Counted from the stretch's first letter, positions 1-8,511 are shown. The stretch: 32,707 nucleotides of DNA from Syntrophobacteraceae bacterium (GCA_025453975.1 JALOPI010000043.1:1-32707); one strand, 5' to 3'. The notes: generated by a model from the letters alone, not told the origin. A program made the numbers and translations.

Positions 1-42
1 GCTGGTGATCGCCCGCCAGTCATACAATTCAAGGCGAAGTGA
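1..42 (+). CDS. C-terminal end of a probable MqsR-type toxin (truncated by window edge)
   Basis: Frame 1 is open from the window edge to a TGA at 40-42 and encodes only the last 13 residues, ending VIQFKAK. E. coli MqsR ends VSFKEK, so the tail resembles an MqsR C-terminus, an mRNA interferase that is neutralised by MqsA. The main support is position: MqsR toxin genes normally lie just upstream of mqsA, and here the gap to the antitoxin start is 9 nt. Too little is visible to confirm the family from sequence alone. Confidence 0.5.
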   Translation, partial: AGDRPPVIQFKAK

Positions 43-51
43 GGTGAGATT

Positions 52-447
52 ATGAAATGCCCGGCTTGCGGCCACGCTGAAATGATATCCATAATTCAAG
101 ATGAAACGCTGTCCTACGGCAGCCAATCCCTTACGCTTCACGACATGCATGGCGAATTCTGTCCCGCATGCGGTGAGGGCGTGTGGGATACAGAGAGCTA
201 TCGCCGCTATACTGAAGCTCAGGCAGCAATCTTGCGAGCGTTGAACGAAGATGTAAGCGGTGAAATCCGGCGCATCCGAAAGAGCTTGAAGCTCACTCAG
301 GCCCAATTGGCTGAAGCCTTCGGCGTAGGCAAGGTGGCCTTCTCCCGTTACGAAAGAGGAGAGACACGTCCACCCGCGCCATTAGTCAAGCTCCTCAGGT
401 TACTGGAACGTCACCCAGACTTGCTGAAAGAAATGCGCTCAGCGTGA
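52..447 (+). CDS. mqsA: MqsA-family antitoxin (zinc finger plus HTH)
   Basis: This is the antitoxin of a type II toxin-antitoxin pair. It binds and neutralises the toxin through its zinc-containing N-terminal domain and represses the operon through a C-terminal XRE-type helix-turn-helix. At 131 aa it has the same length as E. coli MqsA. The zinc ligands Cys3, Cys6, Cys37 and Cys40 sit at the same residue numbers as in E. coli. The HTH spans about 72-105 and contains the family's FSRYE-x-G stretch with its DNA-contacting Arg (Arg99); the Asn two residues before that stretch in E. coli is Val here. The C-terminus keeps the KLLR-x-L-x2-HP-x-LL pattern. A GAGGTGA ribosome-binding site precedes the ATG. 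The region looks less GC-rich than the genes downstream, as is common for mobile toxin-antitoxin modules. Confidence 0.93.
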   Translation: MKCPACGHAEMISIIQDETLSYGSQSLTLHDMHGEFCPACGEGVWDTESYRRYTEAQAAILRALNEDVSGEIRRIRKSLKLTQAQLAEAFGVGKVAFSRYERGETRPPAPLVKLLRLLERHPDLLKEMRSA

Positions 448-476
448 TGCCTCAGAACTTGCATCCCTCTAACACC

Positions 477-630
477 ATGGCAAACATCAAGACCGCAATC
501 TCCATTGAAAAGACATTATTCGATCAGGCGGAGGGCATCGCCCGCGAACTGAAGATGTCGCGCAGCAGTCTCCATGCGGAGCACCATGCCCCCTGCTTCG
601 GTTCTTCAGGACATCATCATGGCAGCTTGA
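477..630 (+). pseudogene. Truncated ribbon-helix-helix (CopG/MazE-like) antitoxin remnant
   Basis: From the ATG at 477 the frame reads MANIKTAISIEKTLFDQAEG followed by IARELKMSRS. This matches the N-terminal ribbon-helix-helix of many chromosomal antitoxins. After about 32 residues (near 573) the similarity stops abruptly and the frame runs into His/Pro/Arg-rich sequence with no protein character. The normal C-terminal toxin-binding part and the partner toxin are absent. A short downstream frame (574-630) may be leftover sequence. It lies 30 nt after mqsA but belongs to a different antitoxin family, so two toxin-antitoxin relics are stacked here. The right end of the remnant is approximate. 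Confidence 0.6.
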
Positions 631-682
631 GCCCTCCGTGCCACTTGTTAAGTCGGAACCATTGCGTCCCGACGGTGTGGAG

Positions 683-1583
683 TCAGCGTTTCTGGCTGCA
701 GGGGTGGCAGAGGAGGCGGATCTCGGAGTCGCGGCCCGTTGGGTGGATGCGGGTGGTGGTCTGCCCGCACTGCTCGCAACGGAGCGGGTCGAGGCGCCGG
801 GTGACCGGATTCCAGATGAGGCTGAGGGAGCGGGCTGCCCTGCGATACCGAAGGTCGACCATGACCTGGACCACGTCCACCAGCAGCCTCACGGCGGCGC
901 CGGCGGAGATGGTCACCCGGACCTGGTACTTCTGCTCGAGGTCCTCGATCTTGCGCTCCATCTCGAGGGGCAGGTCGCGGATCTTGGCGACCCGGTCCTC
1001 ACGCTGGGATTCGGTGAGGTTGGGATGGCCGAGGCTCGCCTCCATCTCGGCCCGCAGAGCTTCATAATACTCCCGGGTGTTCCGCACATCCCGCCGCAAC
1101 CGCCGCCGCATGCTGGCCAGAAAGTCCTCGAGCTCTCCGCGCAGCAGGTTCCTGGACCCCCACCTGCACCAGCCCCTCCCTCCGCTCGTCGCTGAGGGCC
1201 GTGGTGCGGCACATGAGGATCAGGTAACAGGAGCGAGTCTCCGCCCGTCCCACGAGCCGGACCTGGCCGTCGGCGAAGGCCACGTCGCGCCCGATGAGCT
1301 GCTCGAATCCCGCTTTCTTCAGGTAGGGAACCGTGATGTGGCCGTAGGCCACGGGGACGCTTCGCGTCGCCAGCCCGATGAGCCGATCCAGGAGCGGACT
1401 TCCGTAGAGGAGCGGAGCCTCCGGCGTACCCAGCTCGGCCTCTTCCCCCAGGTCCAGCGTCCCGGCGAGTTCCCCCGACAGCAGGGCGTGCAGCCGGTCC
1501 TCCCGGCGCTCCACCAGGCCGCCCCACTTTTCGATGACCTCCGCCGAAAAATCCAGGACCTCGGGATCCGACTGCATGCTCAT
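683..1583 (-). pseudogene. Zinc-ribbon protein of the helicase operon, split by a 1-nt frameshift
   Basis: Two overlapping minus-strand frames form one gene. The first runs from the ATG at 1583 (ATGA overlap with the helicase stop) and is sensible to about 1160. The second carries the rest to the TGA at 683-685. The switch fits one extra base in the C5 run at 1157-1161 (G5 on the coding strand). Removing it gives 900 nt, 299 aa, and joins LVQVG to SRNLLRGELEDF without a break. The protein has an N-terminal alpha/beta region, a central coiled segment (EYYEALRAEM, MERKIEDLEQ) and a C-terminal zinc ribbon (CEQCG and CHPC). I do not recognise a named function. Firmicutes carry an analogous YqhG/YqhH pair beside a SNF2 helicase, but homology is not shown. 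The frameshift may be a real mutation or an assembly error. Confidence 0.65.
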
Positions 1584-3700
1584 ACGCCGAAGTCCTCCTG
1601 GAAGAGCTTCTCATCCAGCTCACGGCTCTTCTCGTAGGACGAGCGGGCCCGCTGGAGCTTCGTTGCCAGGGCCCCGAAAGCCCTGTCGCGCTCGGCCTCG
1701 TCCCGGTGCGTCACCCAGATGTCGTAGACCAGGTCGCCGAACTCCTCCTCCCCCTGGAGCCTGCCCAGGATCATGTCCACCTCCCCCACCACCAGCTCGA
1801 ACATGTTGATCTTACGGTCCAGGATTTCAAGAATCCGGTCCTCGATGCTGCCCGCCGCGCAGAAGTTGTACACCTGGACTTCCCGCTCCTGCCCGATGCG
1901 ATGGATGCGGCCGATGCGCTGCTCGATCTCCATGGGATTCCACGGCAGATCGTAGTTGAGCATGACATGGCAGAACTGGAGGTTGTGGCCTTCGCCGCCG
2001 GTGCCCGTGGCCAGCAGCACGGAGCTTCCGCCGCGGAAGGCCTCGATGGCGGCCTGCTTGCGGTCCCTGTCCATGCCACCGTGGTACACTTGATGAGGGA
2101 TCCGGTGCCGGTGCAAGAGATCCCGGATGTACTCCATTGTAGCGAGATAATTGACGAATATGATCTTCTGATCGGGCGAGGCCCTGACCAGATCGAGGAT
2201 CTGCGCCGCCTTCCCGCTGATCTCGATTCCCCGCCCCAGCTCGATGATTTCGGCCAGCCCCCGGAGCACGTCGTCCTGGCTCCCCTCGCTCATGCGCTCG
2301 ATCATGCGGAGGGCCGCGGCATGCGAGGAGCCCACCGCCTCCAGGAGCCGCTTCAGGGCCAGCTTCGAGAAGGCCGATTTCCCCTGGGAGGCCTGGGCGG
2401 CGACGAAGTCGCTCACGGCATCGTAAAACGCCGCTTCCACTCCCGCGGGCGTGGTCCGGACGGTGGTCGCAAACCGGGGCGGCAGCTGAAGCTGGGTGAC
2501 GGATCGGGTGTTGCGGACCATGACCTCCTTCAGGAGCTGGCGGAGCATTTCGCGGTTCCTCGGGTCCGTCGGGCTGCCCCGGGCCACGAACTGCTCCTTG
2601 AAGGCCTTCTGGGTCTTGAGGTGCCCCGGCCTGAGCAGGGTCACCAGGTTGTAGAGCTCCTCCAGGCTGTTCTGGACGGGGGTCGCCGTGAGCATCAGGA
2701 GAAAGGTCTTGCGGATGGTGTTGACGAGCTTCCAGTTCAGGGTGGCGCGGTTCTTGAGATGATGGGCCTCATCCACGATGACGATGTCGTGGGAGCGAGC
2801 CGTCACCGCATCGAAGTGGTTCTTGCCGCGGGCCGTCTGCAGGGACGCTATGATGAAGGGCTGGCTCCAGAACTGCCCGGGGTTTTCCCTCAGGAGCGGA
2901 TCGTTGGTGGTGGCGAAAGCCAGGTTGAACTTGCCGGACAGTTCCTCGCGCCACTGGTGCACCAGGGAGCTCGGAGTCAGCACCAAGGCTGAGGCCGCCA
3001 GGCCGCGCATGAGGTATTCCTTGAGGATGAGCCCAGCCTCCACGGTCTTTCCCAGGCCCACCTCGTCGGCCAGGATCGCGCGCCCACGGAAGGACTTCAT
3101 GACCTTGCGGGCCGTCTCCTCCTGGTGCCAGAGGGAGCGCACATCCCGAAGGGTCGACAGGCAGATGAGCTGATCGTAGGACGTTCTGAAGGAAAGCCTG
3201 TAGGCGCGGATGGCCAGGTCGACATCGACGCTCCCGTCGACGCGGTGGGATTCGACCGATTGGATCACCGAAGCGGGATCGATCTCGAAGGCCACCTTGA
3301 GCTCGGGAAGCTCCTCTTCGGGGGGTTGAGCCGGCGGCGGCTGCACCGGCGTCCCGGCAGGCTCGGGCCCTGCGGATTGAACGACGGGTGTCTGAACCAT
3401 TCGCCGGAGGTTTTCCGAGGGACTCCGACCGGCCTGGGGAGCTCTCCCCTGCGCGGCCTTGAGCTCCTCCATTCGCTGACAGTAGCGCAGGCATTCCTGG
3501 ACCTGCGCCGTCAAGGTCTTGGTGGGCCGACCCGTATACCTGGACGATCTGGACTCGATGCATTGGTGCAAATCCTCGAGGACCTCCCTGGCCAGGGTGT
3601 ACCGGTGCCGCCCCATGGCCAGGTTAACCAGCCGGATGCACTCGTTTTTCGTTTCAACCAAACCGGCATGGTAGAGCTGGGCCAGGATTTGGAGCTCCAC
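1580..3700 (-). CDS. SNF2/RapA-type DEAD/DEAH-box helicase (ATPase)
   Basis: This is a 706-aa superfamily 2 ATPase that translocates on DNA, most like the RapA/HepA branch that remodels RNA polymerase or protein-DNA complexes. Motif I (DEVGLGKTVEAG) lies near residue 213, motif II (DEAHH) near 310, motif III (TATPVQNS) near 335 and motif VI (QRIGRIHRIGQ) near 600, so both RecA-like lobes are complete. The first 110 residues are helical and TPR-like. The best start codon in this frame is GTG at 3700, without a clear ribosome-binding site. The frame stays open back to a TAG at 3719-3721, and beyond it the same frame encodes the preceding short ORF. The gene overlaps the zinc-ribbon gene by 4 nt (ATGA), indicating translational coupling. 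The substrate is unknown, and no companion genes of known SNF2 defence systems such as DISARM are visible. Confidence 0.88.
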   Translation of the reverse strand: MELQILAQLYHAGLVETKNECIRLVNLAMGRHRYTLAREVLEDLHQCIESRSSRYTGRPTKTLTAQVQECLRYCQRMEELKAAQGRAPQAGRSPSENLRRMVQTPVVQSAGPEPAGTPVQPPPAQPPEEELPELKVAFEIDPASVIQSVESHRVDGSVDVDLAIRAYRLSFRTSYDQLICLSTLRDVRSLWHQEETARKVMKSFRGRAILADEVGLGKTVEAGLILKEYLMRGLAASALVLTPSSLVHQWREELSGKFNLAFATTNDPLLRENPGQFWSQPFIIASLQTARGKNHFDAVTARSHDIVIVDEAHHLKNRATLNWKLVNTIRKTFLLMLTATPVQNSLEELYNLVTLLRPGHLKTQKAFKEQFVARGSPTDPRNREMLRQLLKEVMVRNTRSVTQLQLPPRFATTVRTTPAGVEAAFYDAVSDFVAAQASQGKSAFSKLALKRLLEAVGSSHAAALRMIERMSEGSQDDVLRGLAEIIELGRGIEISGKAAQILDLVRASPDQKIIFVNYLATMEYIRDLLHRHRIPHQVYHGGMDRDRKQAAIEAFRGGSSVLLATGTGGEGHNLQFCHVMLNYDLPWNPMEIEQRIGRIHRIGQEREVQVYNFCAAGSIEDRILEILDRKINMFELVVGEVDMILGRLQGEEEFGDLVYDIWVTHRDEAERDRAFGALATKLQRARSSYEKSRELDEKLFQEDFGV

Positions 3701-3718
3701 TTCCTCATCCCGCAGGCG

Positions 3719-3955
3719 CTAGGCACAGTCCAGTGCGAAATTGAGGCCTTTCACATCGGCAGGGAGTATCTTTAAATACTTGAGGATGTGATCGAGGGCT
3801 ATCCGGTAATCGTCTCTCCGGAAAGCATTGACGGCCAGATAAAGGTACTCCTGGGACTTTTCGAGGCGCAGCTGTCGATGCTCTTCCTCTCGCCGCTCTT
3901 TGATCTTCCTTTCGCGTTTGGCCTTCCGCTTGCGATCCTTGTCTGATGCTTTCAT
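3719..3955 (-). CDS. Short TPR-like ORF, probably the detached N-terminus of the helicase
   Basis: This encodes 78 aa. It opens with a Lys/Arg/Glu-rich helix (KASDKDRKRKAKRERKIKER) and then a TPR-like helical hairpin (YLYLAVNAFRRDDYRIALDH). It ends at TAG 3719-3721 in exactly the same frame as the helicase. Six sense codons separate the TAG from the helicase GTG. Read through, ALDCA-stop-RLRDEEVELQILAQLYHAG continues the TPR-like pattern without a break. The simplest reading is one gene of about 791 codons interrupted by an amber codon. Alternatives are a genuinely separate small protein, or an assembly error at one base. The ATG directly abuts the stop of the GAF gene (TGA 3956-3958). Confidence 0.6.
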   Translation of the reverse strand: MKASDKDRKRKAKRERKIKERREEEHRQLRLEKSQEYLYLAVNAFRRDDYRIALDHILKYLKILPADVKGLNFALDCA

Positions 3956-4525
3956 TCAGATGCCGCGTCGGTAGCCCACGAAATTGTAAACGTCGCTCAT
4001 GACGCTCTCGTAATCCTTCTTGATGCGCTCATACATCCGGGCATTCTCGATGGCGATGGCGCCCATTTCGGCGAGAGCCCCGGCGAAGTCCAGCTCATCC
4101 TCGTCGAAGTCGCGCGGCGCCGCCGTGTAGAGCCGCATGACTCCAATGACCTTGCCCTTGATGGAGAGCGGGACCGAGAGCATGCTGGCGATCCCCTCGG
4201 CGGCGGCGCTTTCCGGATACTGGGCCCTGGGATCGTCGGCAACGTTTCTGATGCTCACGGTCCTGCCCTCCATGACTTCGGCGATGCTCCGGTCGGCGTC
4301 CACCGGCCCCTTGTGGATGTAAGCCTCGCTCAGTCCATACGAAGCCACCAGCTCCAAGGTCCGCTTCTTGGGGTGGAGGAGACGAATGGCACAGGCCTTC
4401 AAGTTCATGGCCTGGGTTACGTGGGTTGCCATCATGTCCAGGACCTCCTGGACGTCCAGGCTCGAGCTGATGGCCTTGGCGACCGTCCTGAAGGATTTGA
4501 AGTATGTCCTGTCCTTGCTGGTCAT
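3956..4525 (-). CDS. GAF-domain protein
   Basis: This is a cytosolic 189-aa protein made almost entirely of one GAF domain (about residues 20-170), a fold that binds small ligands or mediates dimerisation in signalling proteins. It shows the usual GAF pattern: an N-terminal helix (LDVQEVLDMMATHVTQAM), a beta strand with CAIRLL, the ASYGLSEAY segment, MLSVPLSIKGKVIGVMRLY and a closing helix (AIAIENARMYERI). No catalytic or DNA-binding domain is attached. The start is placed at ATG 4525 because a GAGGAG site lies 7 nt upstream. A frame extension to 4669 passes through low-complexity intergenic sequence and is not credible. It directly abuts the next ORF downstream, so it may be co-transcribed with the helicase genes. 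The ligand is unknown. Confidence 0.85.
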   Translation of the reverse strand: MTSKDRTYFKSFRTVAKAISSSLDVQEVLDMMATHVTQAMNLKACAIRLLHPKKRTLELVASYGLSEAYIHKGPVDADRSIAEVMEGRTVSIRNVADDPRAQYPESAAAEGIASMLSVPLSIKGKVIGVMRLYTAAPRDFDEDELDFAGALAEMGAIAIENARMYERIKKDYESVMSDVYNFVGYRRGI

Positions 4526-4575
4526 TTCCGTCTCCTCGGTCAAATCGGGAGGTTGCTCGATTGGGGGGCCAGTTT

Positions 4576-4767
4576 CTGGTTTCTGGTTCCTGATTGGCGG
4601 TGCCGGTTCGTGGCTCCTTGCGCCAGGGAGCCGGGTGTTCCGGTGGAAGCCCGTGGAAGAGCCCCCCACCCGTCCAGCGGACTCTAGCAGAAAACGGAAG
4701 CCAAAAGCCAGACCTTTGAAAGCAGGAACCGCAACCTCCCAACCAGAAACCAGGAACCAGAAACCAG
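4576..4767. repeat. 17-bp inverted repeat in a CTGGTTTCTGG-rich intergenic stretch
   Basis: CTGGTTTCTGGTTCCTG at 4576-4592 is matched exactly by its reverse complement at 4751-4767. The gap between the GAF gene and the third giant gene (4526-4770) is full of related short units (TTTCTGGTTTCTGG and AACCAGAAACCAGG). Similar tracts occur between the first and second giant genes (near 13625) and before the transporter (near 24960). They are probably dispersed low-complexity repeats. The 158-nt loop argues against a simple terminator. Confidence 0.6.
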
Positions 4768-4770
4768 GAG

Positions 4771-7700
4771 CTAAACCACCGCCGCCTTCGGCCGGCGCAT
4801 GCCGTCCTCACCGGCCTCGACGGTGACATCCCAGCGACCGACCTCGTGGGGCTCCAGTTGGAGGAGCTCCATGAAGCGGGCCGTCCGCCGCGCGTGAACC
4901 GGACGATACTGGTCCAGCCGCTGGATCTCCTGCACCACATGCTTGAGCAGATGCCGCTTGAGCGTCAGGCTGAATCCCACCACCTGGCGCCTGCGCGCGA
5001 CGATCCTCTCGACGGGCTCCCGTGTGAGCAGCCGGAGGGCCTCGAGCCCCTTGAAAAGCTCGACCCGGTCCACCCTCGGATTGGCCAGAAGATAGTGCAG
5101 AAACGCATGGGGAAAGAAGCGGAGGGCGCTGGTCACCGGGTTGGAGGCCGTCATGCCCAGTCCGCACTGGCTCCCCGCCTTGATGGTATCGCTCTTGGCC
5201 CAGAGCGCGTGAATGTGCCCGCTCAGGGCCTCCCCGTTCAGAACGGCGTCCAGGGTCCTTCCCAGGGACATGGTCCCCTGGAGGCAGGGCGGGCACTGGC
5301 CGCACGATTCCTCGGCCAGCCAGTCGGTGAAATGGCGGGCCAGCCGCACCACGTCATCATCCTCCCCGAGGAAGACGAGGCCTCCGGACCCCAGCATGGC
5401 GCCGACACGGTCGAAGGTGTCGAAATCCAGCGGCGTATGGAGCAGGTAGGCGCGCACCCCCGTCAGGGACAGGATGGCGCCGGAGGGCCCCCCGATCTGC
5501 ACTCCCGCCAGGATCTTCCCCTGCTGGATGCCTCCGCAGATGGAAATGATGTCCCGCAGCGTGCGGCCGAATCGCACTTCCACCAGGCCCGTCTGGCTCA
5601 CGATGCCCGCCACCGAGAAGATCTTGCTCCCGCCGCTCCGCTCGGTCCCCTGGCGGGCGTACCACTCTCCGCCCCTCTGGAGGATGAGGGGTACGTTGGC
5701 GAAGGTTTCCACGTTGTTGAGGAGCGTCGGCTTGCCCCACAATCCCCTCAGGGTGTTGGAAATGGCGTTGAGCGTGGGCTCGGCGGGCTCCCCTTCGATG
5801 GCGCGCATGATGGCTCGCTTCTCTCCGGCCACGAAGGCTCCGGCGCCCAGCCGGATGTCCAGGTCGAAATGCAGGCCGGGAACACCGAAGATGTCCCTTC
5901 CCAGAAACCCCTTGCGCCGCGCCTGGAAGAGGGCATGCTCGAGGCGGCGAACGGCGTCCTCGTATTCCTTGCGCACATAGATCACGCCGTAGCGGGCCCC
6001 CACCGCGATGGCCGAAAGAATCATCCCCTCGATGACCTGGTGCGGTCTTTCCTGGATCAGGGTGCGATCCATGAAGGCGCCGGGATCCCCCTCGTCGCCG
6101 TTGGCCACGACCACTTTGATGGGATCCTTGTTCTCGTCCTCTTCATGGACGATGCAGCGGGCCAGCCGGACGCCGTCCCACTTGCGGTCGGCGGGAAACC
6201 CCGCGCCCCCGCGCCCCCGCAGTCGAGCCCCGGCCAGCTCGATGATGATGTCCCGGGGCTCCCACGCCGGCTCATCCCGCCGACCCAGCACTCGATGGAC
6301 GGCCTCGTAGCCTCCCCTGGCCATGTAAGACGTGATCTCATCCGGGTCCACATCGCCGGCAAAACCGAGGACCAAACGATCCTGAAAGCGAAGGAATTCG
6401 GGACGCTCCACGCCATCGACACCCGATGCCCCCGCTGCGATGCCCCGCTCCTTTTCCGGCATGGCCTTGTTGGGAGGGCCGCTCAGCCGCACCAGGCTCA
6501 TGGCTCCGTCCGGCGCTTCAACCATGATGGCGTTGGCCGTGAAGCTGCCGAGCCTCACGGGCCCCGCTTCGCGCTCGACCCAGACGTCACCGTCGGCCAC
6601 CGTGGCGCGCGGCTTGATCGAGCCGGCCAGATCGTCTCGAAGGAGGGGGCGGTGAAATCCCATGACAGCGCTCACCTGTCCCACCTCATCGAGGATAACC
6701 CCTCCCCAGTCCCTTCCGCCTCCCGGTGACGGGCAGCTGTACGGCAGGGCGTCCGTCAGGAGGCGTCCGAGGGGATGCCGCAGACCGTTGCCGCATGCGA
6801 AGACCTCTCCCCTCGAATCGATGAGGAGATTGCCTCCCGCCGCCACGGCCCGAGGCGGCCCACTGTCGGGGGCGGCGTCGGGACCTGCGGGCCCGGCTGC
6901 CGGATCTTCAATGACTTCGAGGATCTTCAGCTCCTCAAGCCGGTTGCTCTCCCACCCGGGCGCCAACATCCGGCGGATCCTGTCCAGAAACAGGGCCCGG
7001 TTTTCATAGGATGGCCCTTTAAGGAGCTGCTCCACCAAGACCGGGACGTCATCCGGGAGGCGATTGCCCAGGAAGACGTCCCGCGTCTTCACCACCGGGG
7101 CCAGATGGCAGACGCCGAAGCAGTCCATCTCGATGAACTGGATGCCGTGGCGTCCCACCTCGCCCTCCTCGGCCTGGATTTCCGCCGCCAGCCGCCTGGA
7201 GAGGTCGGGCTGACCCCGGAGGAAACATGCCGTTCCCTTGCACACGTAGATGAGGATGTCTCCGCCGGGGTCCGCGCTGTACTGCTTGAAGCCGGCGATG
7301 ACCCGGATGACATCCACCGGATCCAGACCCAGGTTCCGCACGACCTGGTCGAATGCCTCGGGAGTCACGTACCCGAAGATATTCTGAACTTCATGCAGAG
7401 TCCTGGGGAGGTACGCCTTGGAGCCCAGCCCGGAAAGAACCCAGTAGATGTCCTTGTGCCTCTCACGGTCGGCAATGGCCGCCACCACGTCGGGGCGGAG
7501 CAGGATCGCGAACATGAGCCAGCGCCATTCAGACTCCTCGTAGGCGACGTTCCGGCCGGCATGCTCGGGAAGCCGGTTGTAGCGCGCCACCTCTTCCTCG
7601 AGCTTTCGCCGCTGCTCCTCCCACGGCGCATAGCAGGAGGCCAGGATGCGGCGGTAGCCATCCTCCCGCTCCACCAGGTAGCGCACGAAGCCTGCATGAC

Positions 7701-8484
7701 CCGTCTTGTTCAGGGGCAGGGCTTCCAGGAGAAAAAGCGAGGCCTTCTCGAAGGGCTTGAGCGGCACCGTGAGCCCCATCCGCCTCCACCGCTCCTGGGC
7801 CTTCCCATGGATCCTCTCCCAGGTTTCCACCCAGTCATCGCGCTCCGAGGAGCCGACTTCAACGGTCGGGTCGTCCTCCAATCCGAGAAGCAGGTGCAGA
7901 ACCTTCAGCAGCTCCAGCACACCTTCCTCATCGAGGAGTGTTCGGCGGGGAGCCGCCTGACTCAGATGCGCGCATCCCCACTTGAGCCCCATGAAGCTCG
8001 AACGGGCCTCGGATATGAACCCCTGAACCCCCCGATCGAAGCTCTTGCGCTCCGACAGGCGAAGCTCCTCCAAAAAGCGGAGCTCCTCCGCCAGGGCCGG
8101 ATCGCCGAGGGCCCCGCCCCCGCCGCCGAAATAGTCCAGCATCATCTCGAAGAAGTCCTGCTCACGCCAGTCGATGCGCTCGAGGCCGTTCCTCACCAAC
8201 CGAGCCAGGCCGTTTCGGCTCTTCTCATTCCCAGGTCCGACATCGGTGCCGCGCAGTTCCTCGCAGAATCGGTGCATGCCTTCGGAATGAGGTGGATAGA
8301 CCCACCGGAGCATTTCCAGGCTCGAGCGGAGACTGCAAAGCTCCTTCGCCAGACGTGCCAGGGAGACCGGAATACGGGTATCGCGCACCATCCACTCCAG
8401 GCGCCGAGACTCCTCGTGCCGCTCCAGCCATCCGGACGGAGCCATGTCGGCCTCGGGCAACCAGAAAGGTCGGACTGCTTCCAT
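4771..8484 (-). CDS. NuoE-NuoF-like NADH:acceptor oxidoreductase fusion (1237 aa)
   Basis: This is the third giant protein of the cluster and the likely NAD(H) module. Residues 1-340 are helical and unrecognised. A NuoE-type thioredoxin-like [2Fe-2S] domain follows (about 345-500), with ligands Cys415, Cys420, Cys455 and Cys459. A segment of about 180 residues (560-740) matches nothing I know. A NuoF-type domain (about 745-1150) comes last. It has the FMN loop GRGGAGFP near 757, the NADH loop GDEGDPGAFMDR near 800, an SLBB-like part and the [4Fe-4S] ligands Cys1061, Cys1064, Cys1067 and Cys1107. The usual GEET loop reads GEKR at 887-890. NuoE and NuoF are normally separate chains of about 160 and 430 aa. 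The ATG at 8484 has a GGGAG site and lies 27 nt after the previous gene. No membrane segments are seen, so it is probably cytosolic. I infer that it passes electrons between the two upstream giant proteins and NAD. Confidence 0.88.
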   Translation of the reverse strand: MEAVRPFWLPEADMAPSGWLERHEESRRLEWMVRDTRIPVSLARLAKELCSLRSSLEMLRWVYPPHSEGMHRFCEELRGTDVGPGNEKSRNGLARLVRNGLERIDWREQDFFEMMLDYFGGGGGALGDPALAEELRFLEELRLSERKSFDRGVQGFISEARSSFMGLKWGCAHLSQAAPRRTLLDEEGVLELLKVLHLLLGLEDDPTVEVGSSERDDWVETWERIHGKAQERWRRMGLTVPLKPFEKASLFLLEALPLNKTGHAGFVRYLVEREDGYRRILASCYAPWEEQRRKLEEEVARYNRLPEHAGRNVAYEESEWRWLMFAILLRPDVVAAIADRERHKDIYWVLSGLGSKAYLPRTLHEVQNIFGYVTPEAFDQVVRNLGLDPVDVIRVIAGFKQYSADPGGDILIYVCKGTACFLRGQPDLSRRLAAEIQAEEGEVGRHGIQFIEMDCFGVCHLAPVVKTRDVFLGNRLPDDVPVLVEQLLKGPSYENRALFLDRIRRMLAPGWESNRLEELKILEVIEDPAAGPAGPDAAPDSGPPRAVAAGGNLLIDSRGEVFACGNGLRHPLGRLLTDALPYSCPSPGGGRDWGGVILDEVGQVSAVMGFHRPLLRDDLAGSIKPRATVADGDVWVEREAGPVRLGSFTANAIMVEAPDGAMSLVRLSGPPNKAMPEKERGIAAGASGVDGVERPEFLRFQDRLVLGFAGDVDPDEITSYMARGGYEAVHRVLGRRDEPAWEPRDIIIELAGARLRGRGGAGFPADRKWDGVRLARCIVHEEDENKDPIKVVVANGDEGDPGAFMDRTLIQERPHQVIEGMILSAIAVGARYGVIYVRKEYEDAVRRLEHALFQARRKGFLGRDIFGVPGLHFDLDIRLGAGAFVAGEKRAIMRAIEGEPAEPTLNAISNTLRGLWGKPTLLNNVETFANVPLILQRGGEWYARQGTERSGGSKIFSVAGIVSQTGLVEVRFGRTLRDIISICGGIQQGKILAGVQIGGPSGAILSLTGVRAYLLHTPLDFDTFDRVGAMLGSGGLVFLGEDDDVVRLARHFTDWLAEESCGQCPPCLQGTMSLGRTLDAVLNGEALSGHIHALWAKSDTIKAGSQCGLGMTASNPVTSALRFFPHAFLHYLLANPRVDRVELFKGLEALRLLTREPVERIVARRRQVVGFSLTLKRHLLKHVVQEIQRLDQYRPVHARRTARFMELLQLEPHEVGRWDVTVEAGEDGMRRPKAAVV

Positions 8485-8511
8485 CTTGAGCTCCCTTCAT
8501 TCAGAAAAGGC

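Noticed and set aside
3719..3721. TAG as a pyrrolysine codon
   Set aside because: No pyl genes are in the window and the helicase family has no known pyrrolysine. A point mutation or base error is simpler, though genome data could reopen this.
1580..4525. Helicase region as a DISARM- or other SNF2-based defence system
   Set aside because: No methyltransferase, DUF1998, phospholipase D or nuclease gene accompanies the helicase; the neighbours are a GAF protein and a zinc-ribbon protein.
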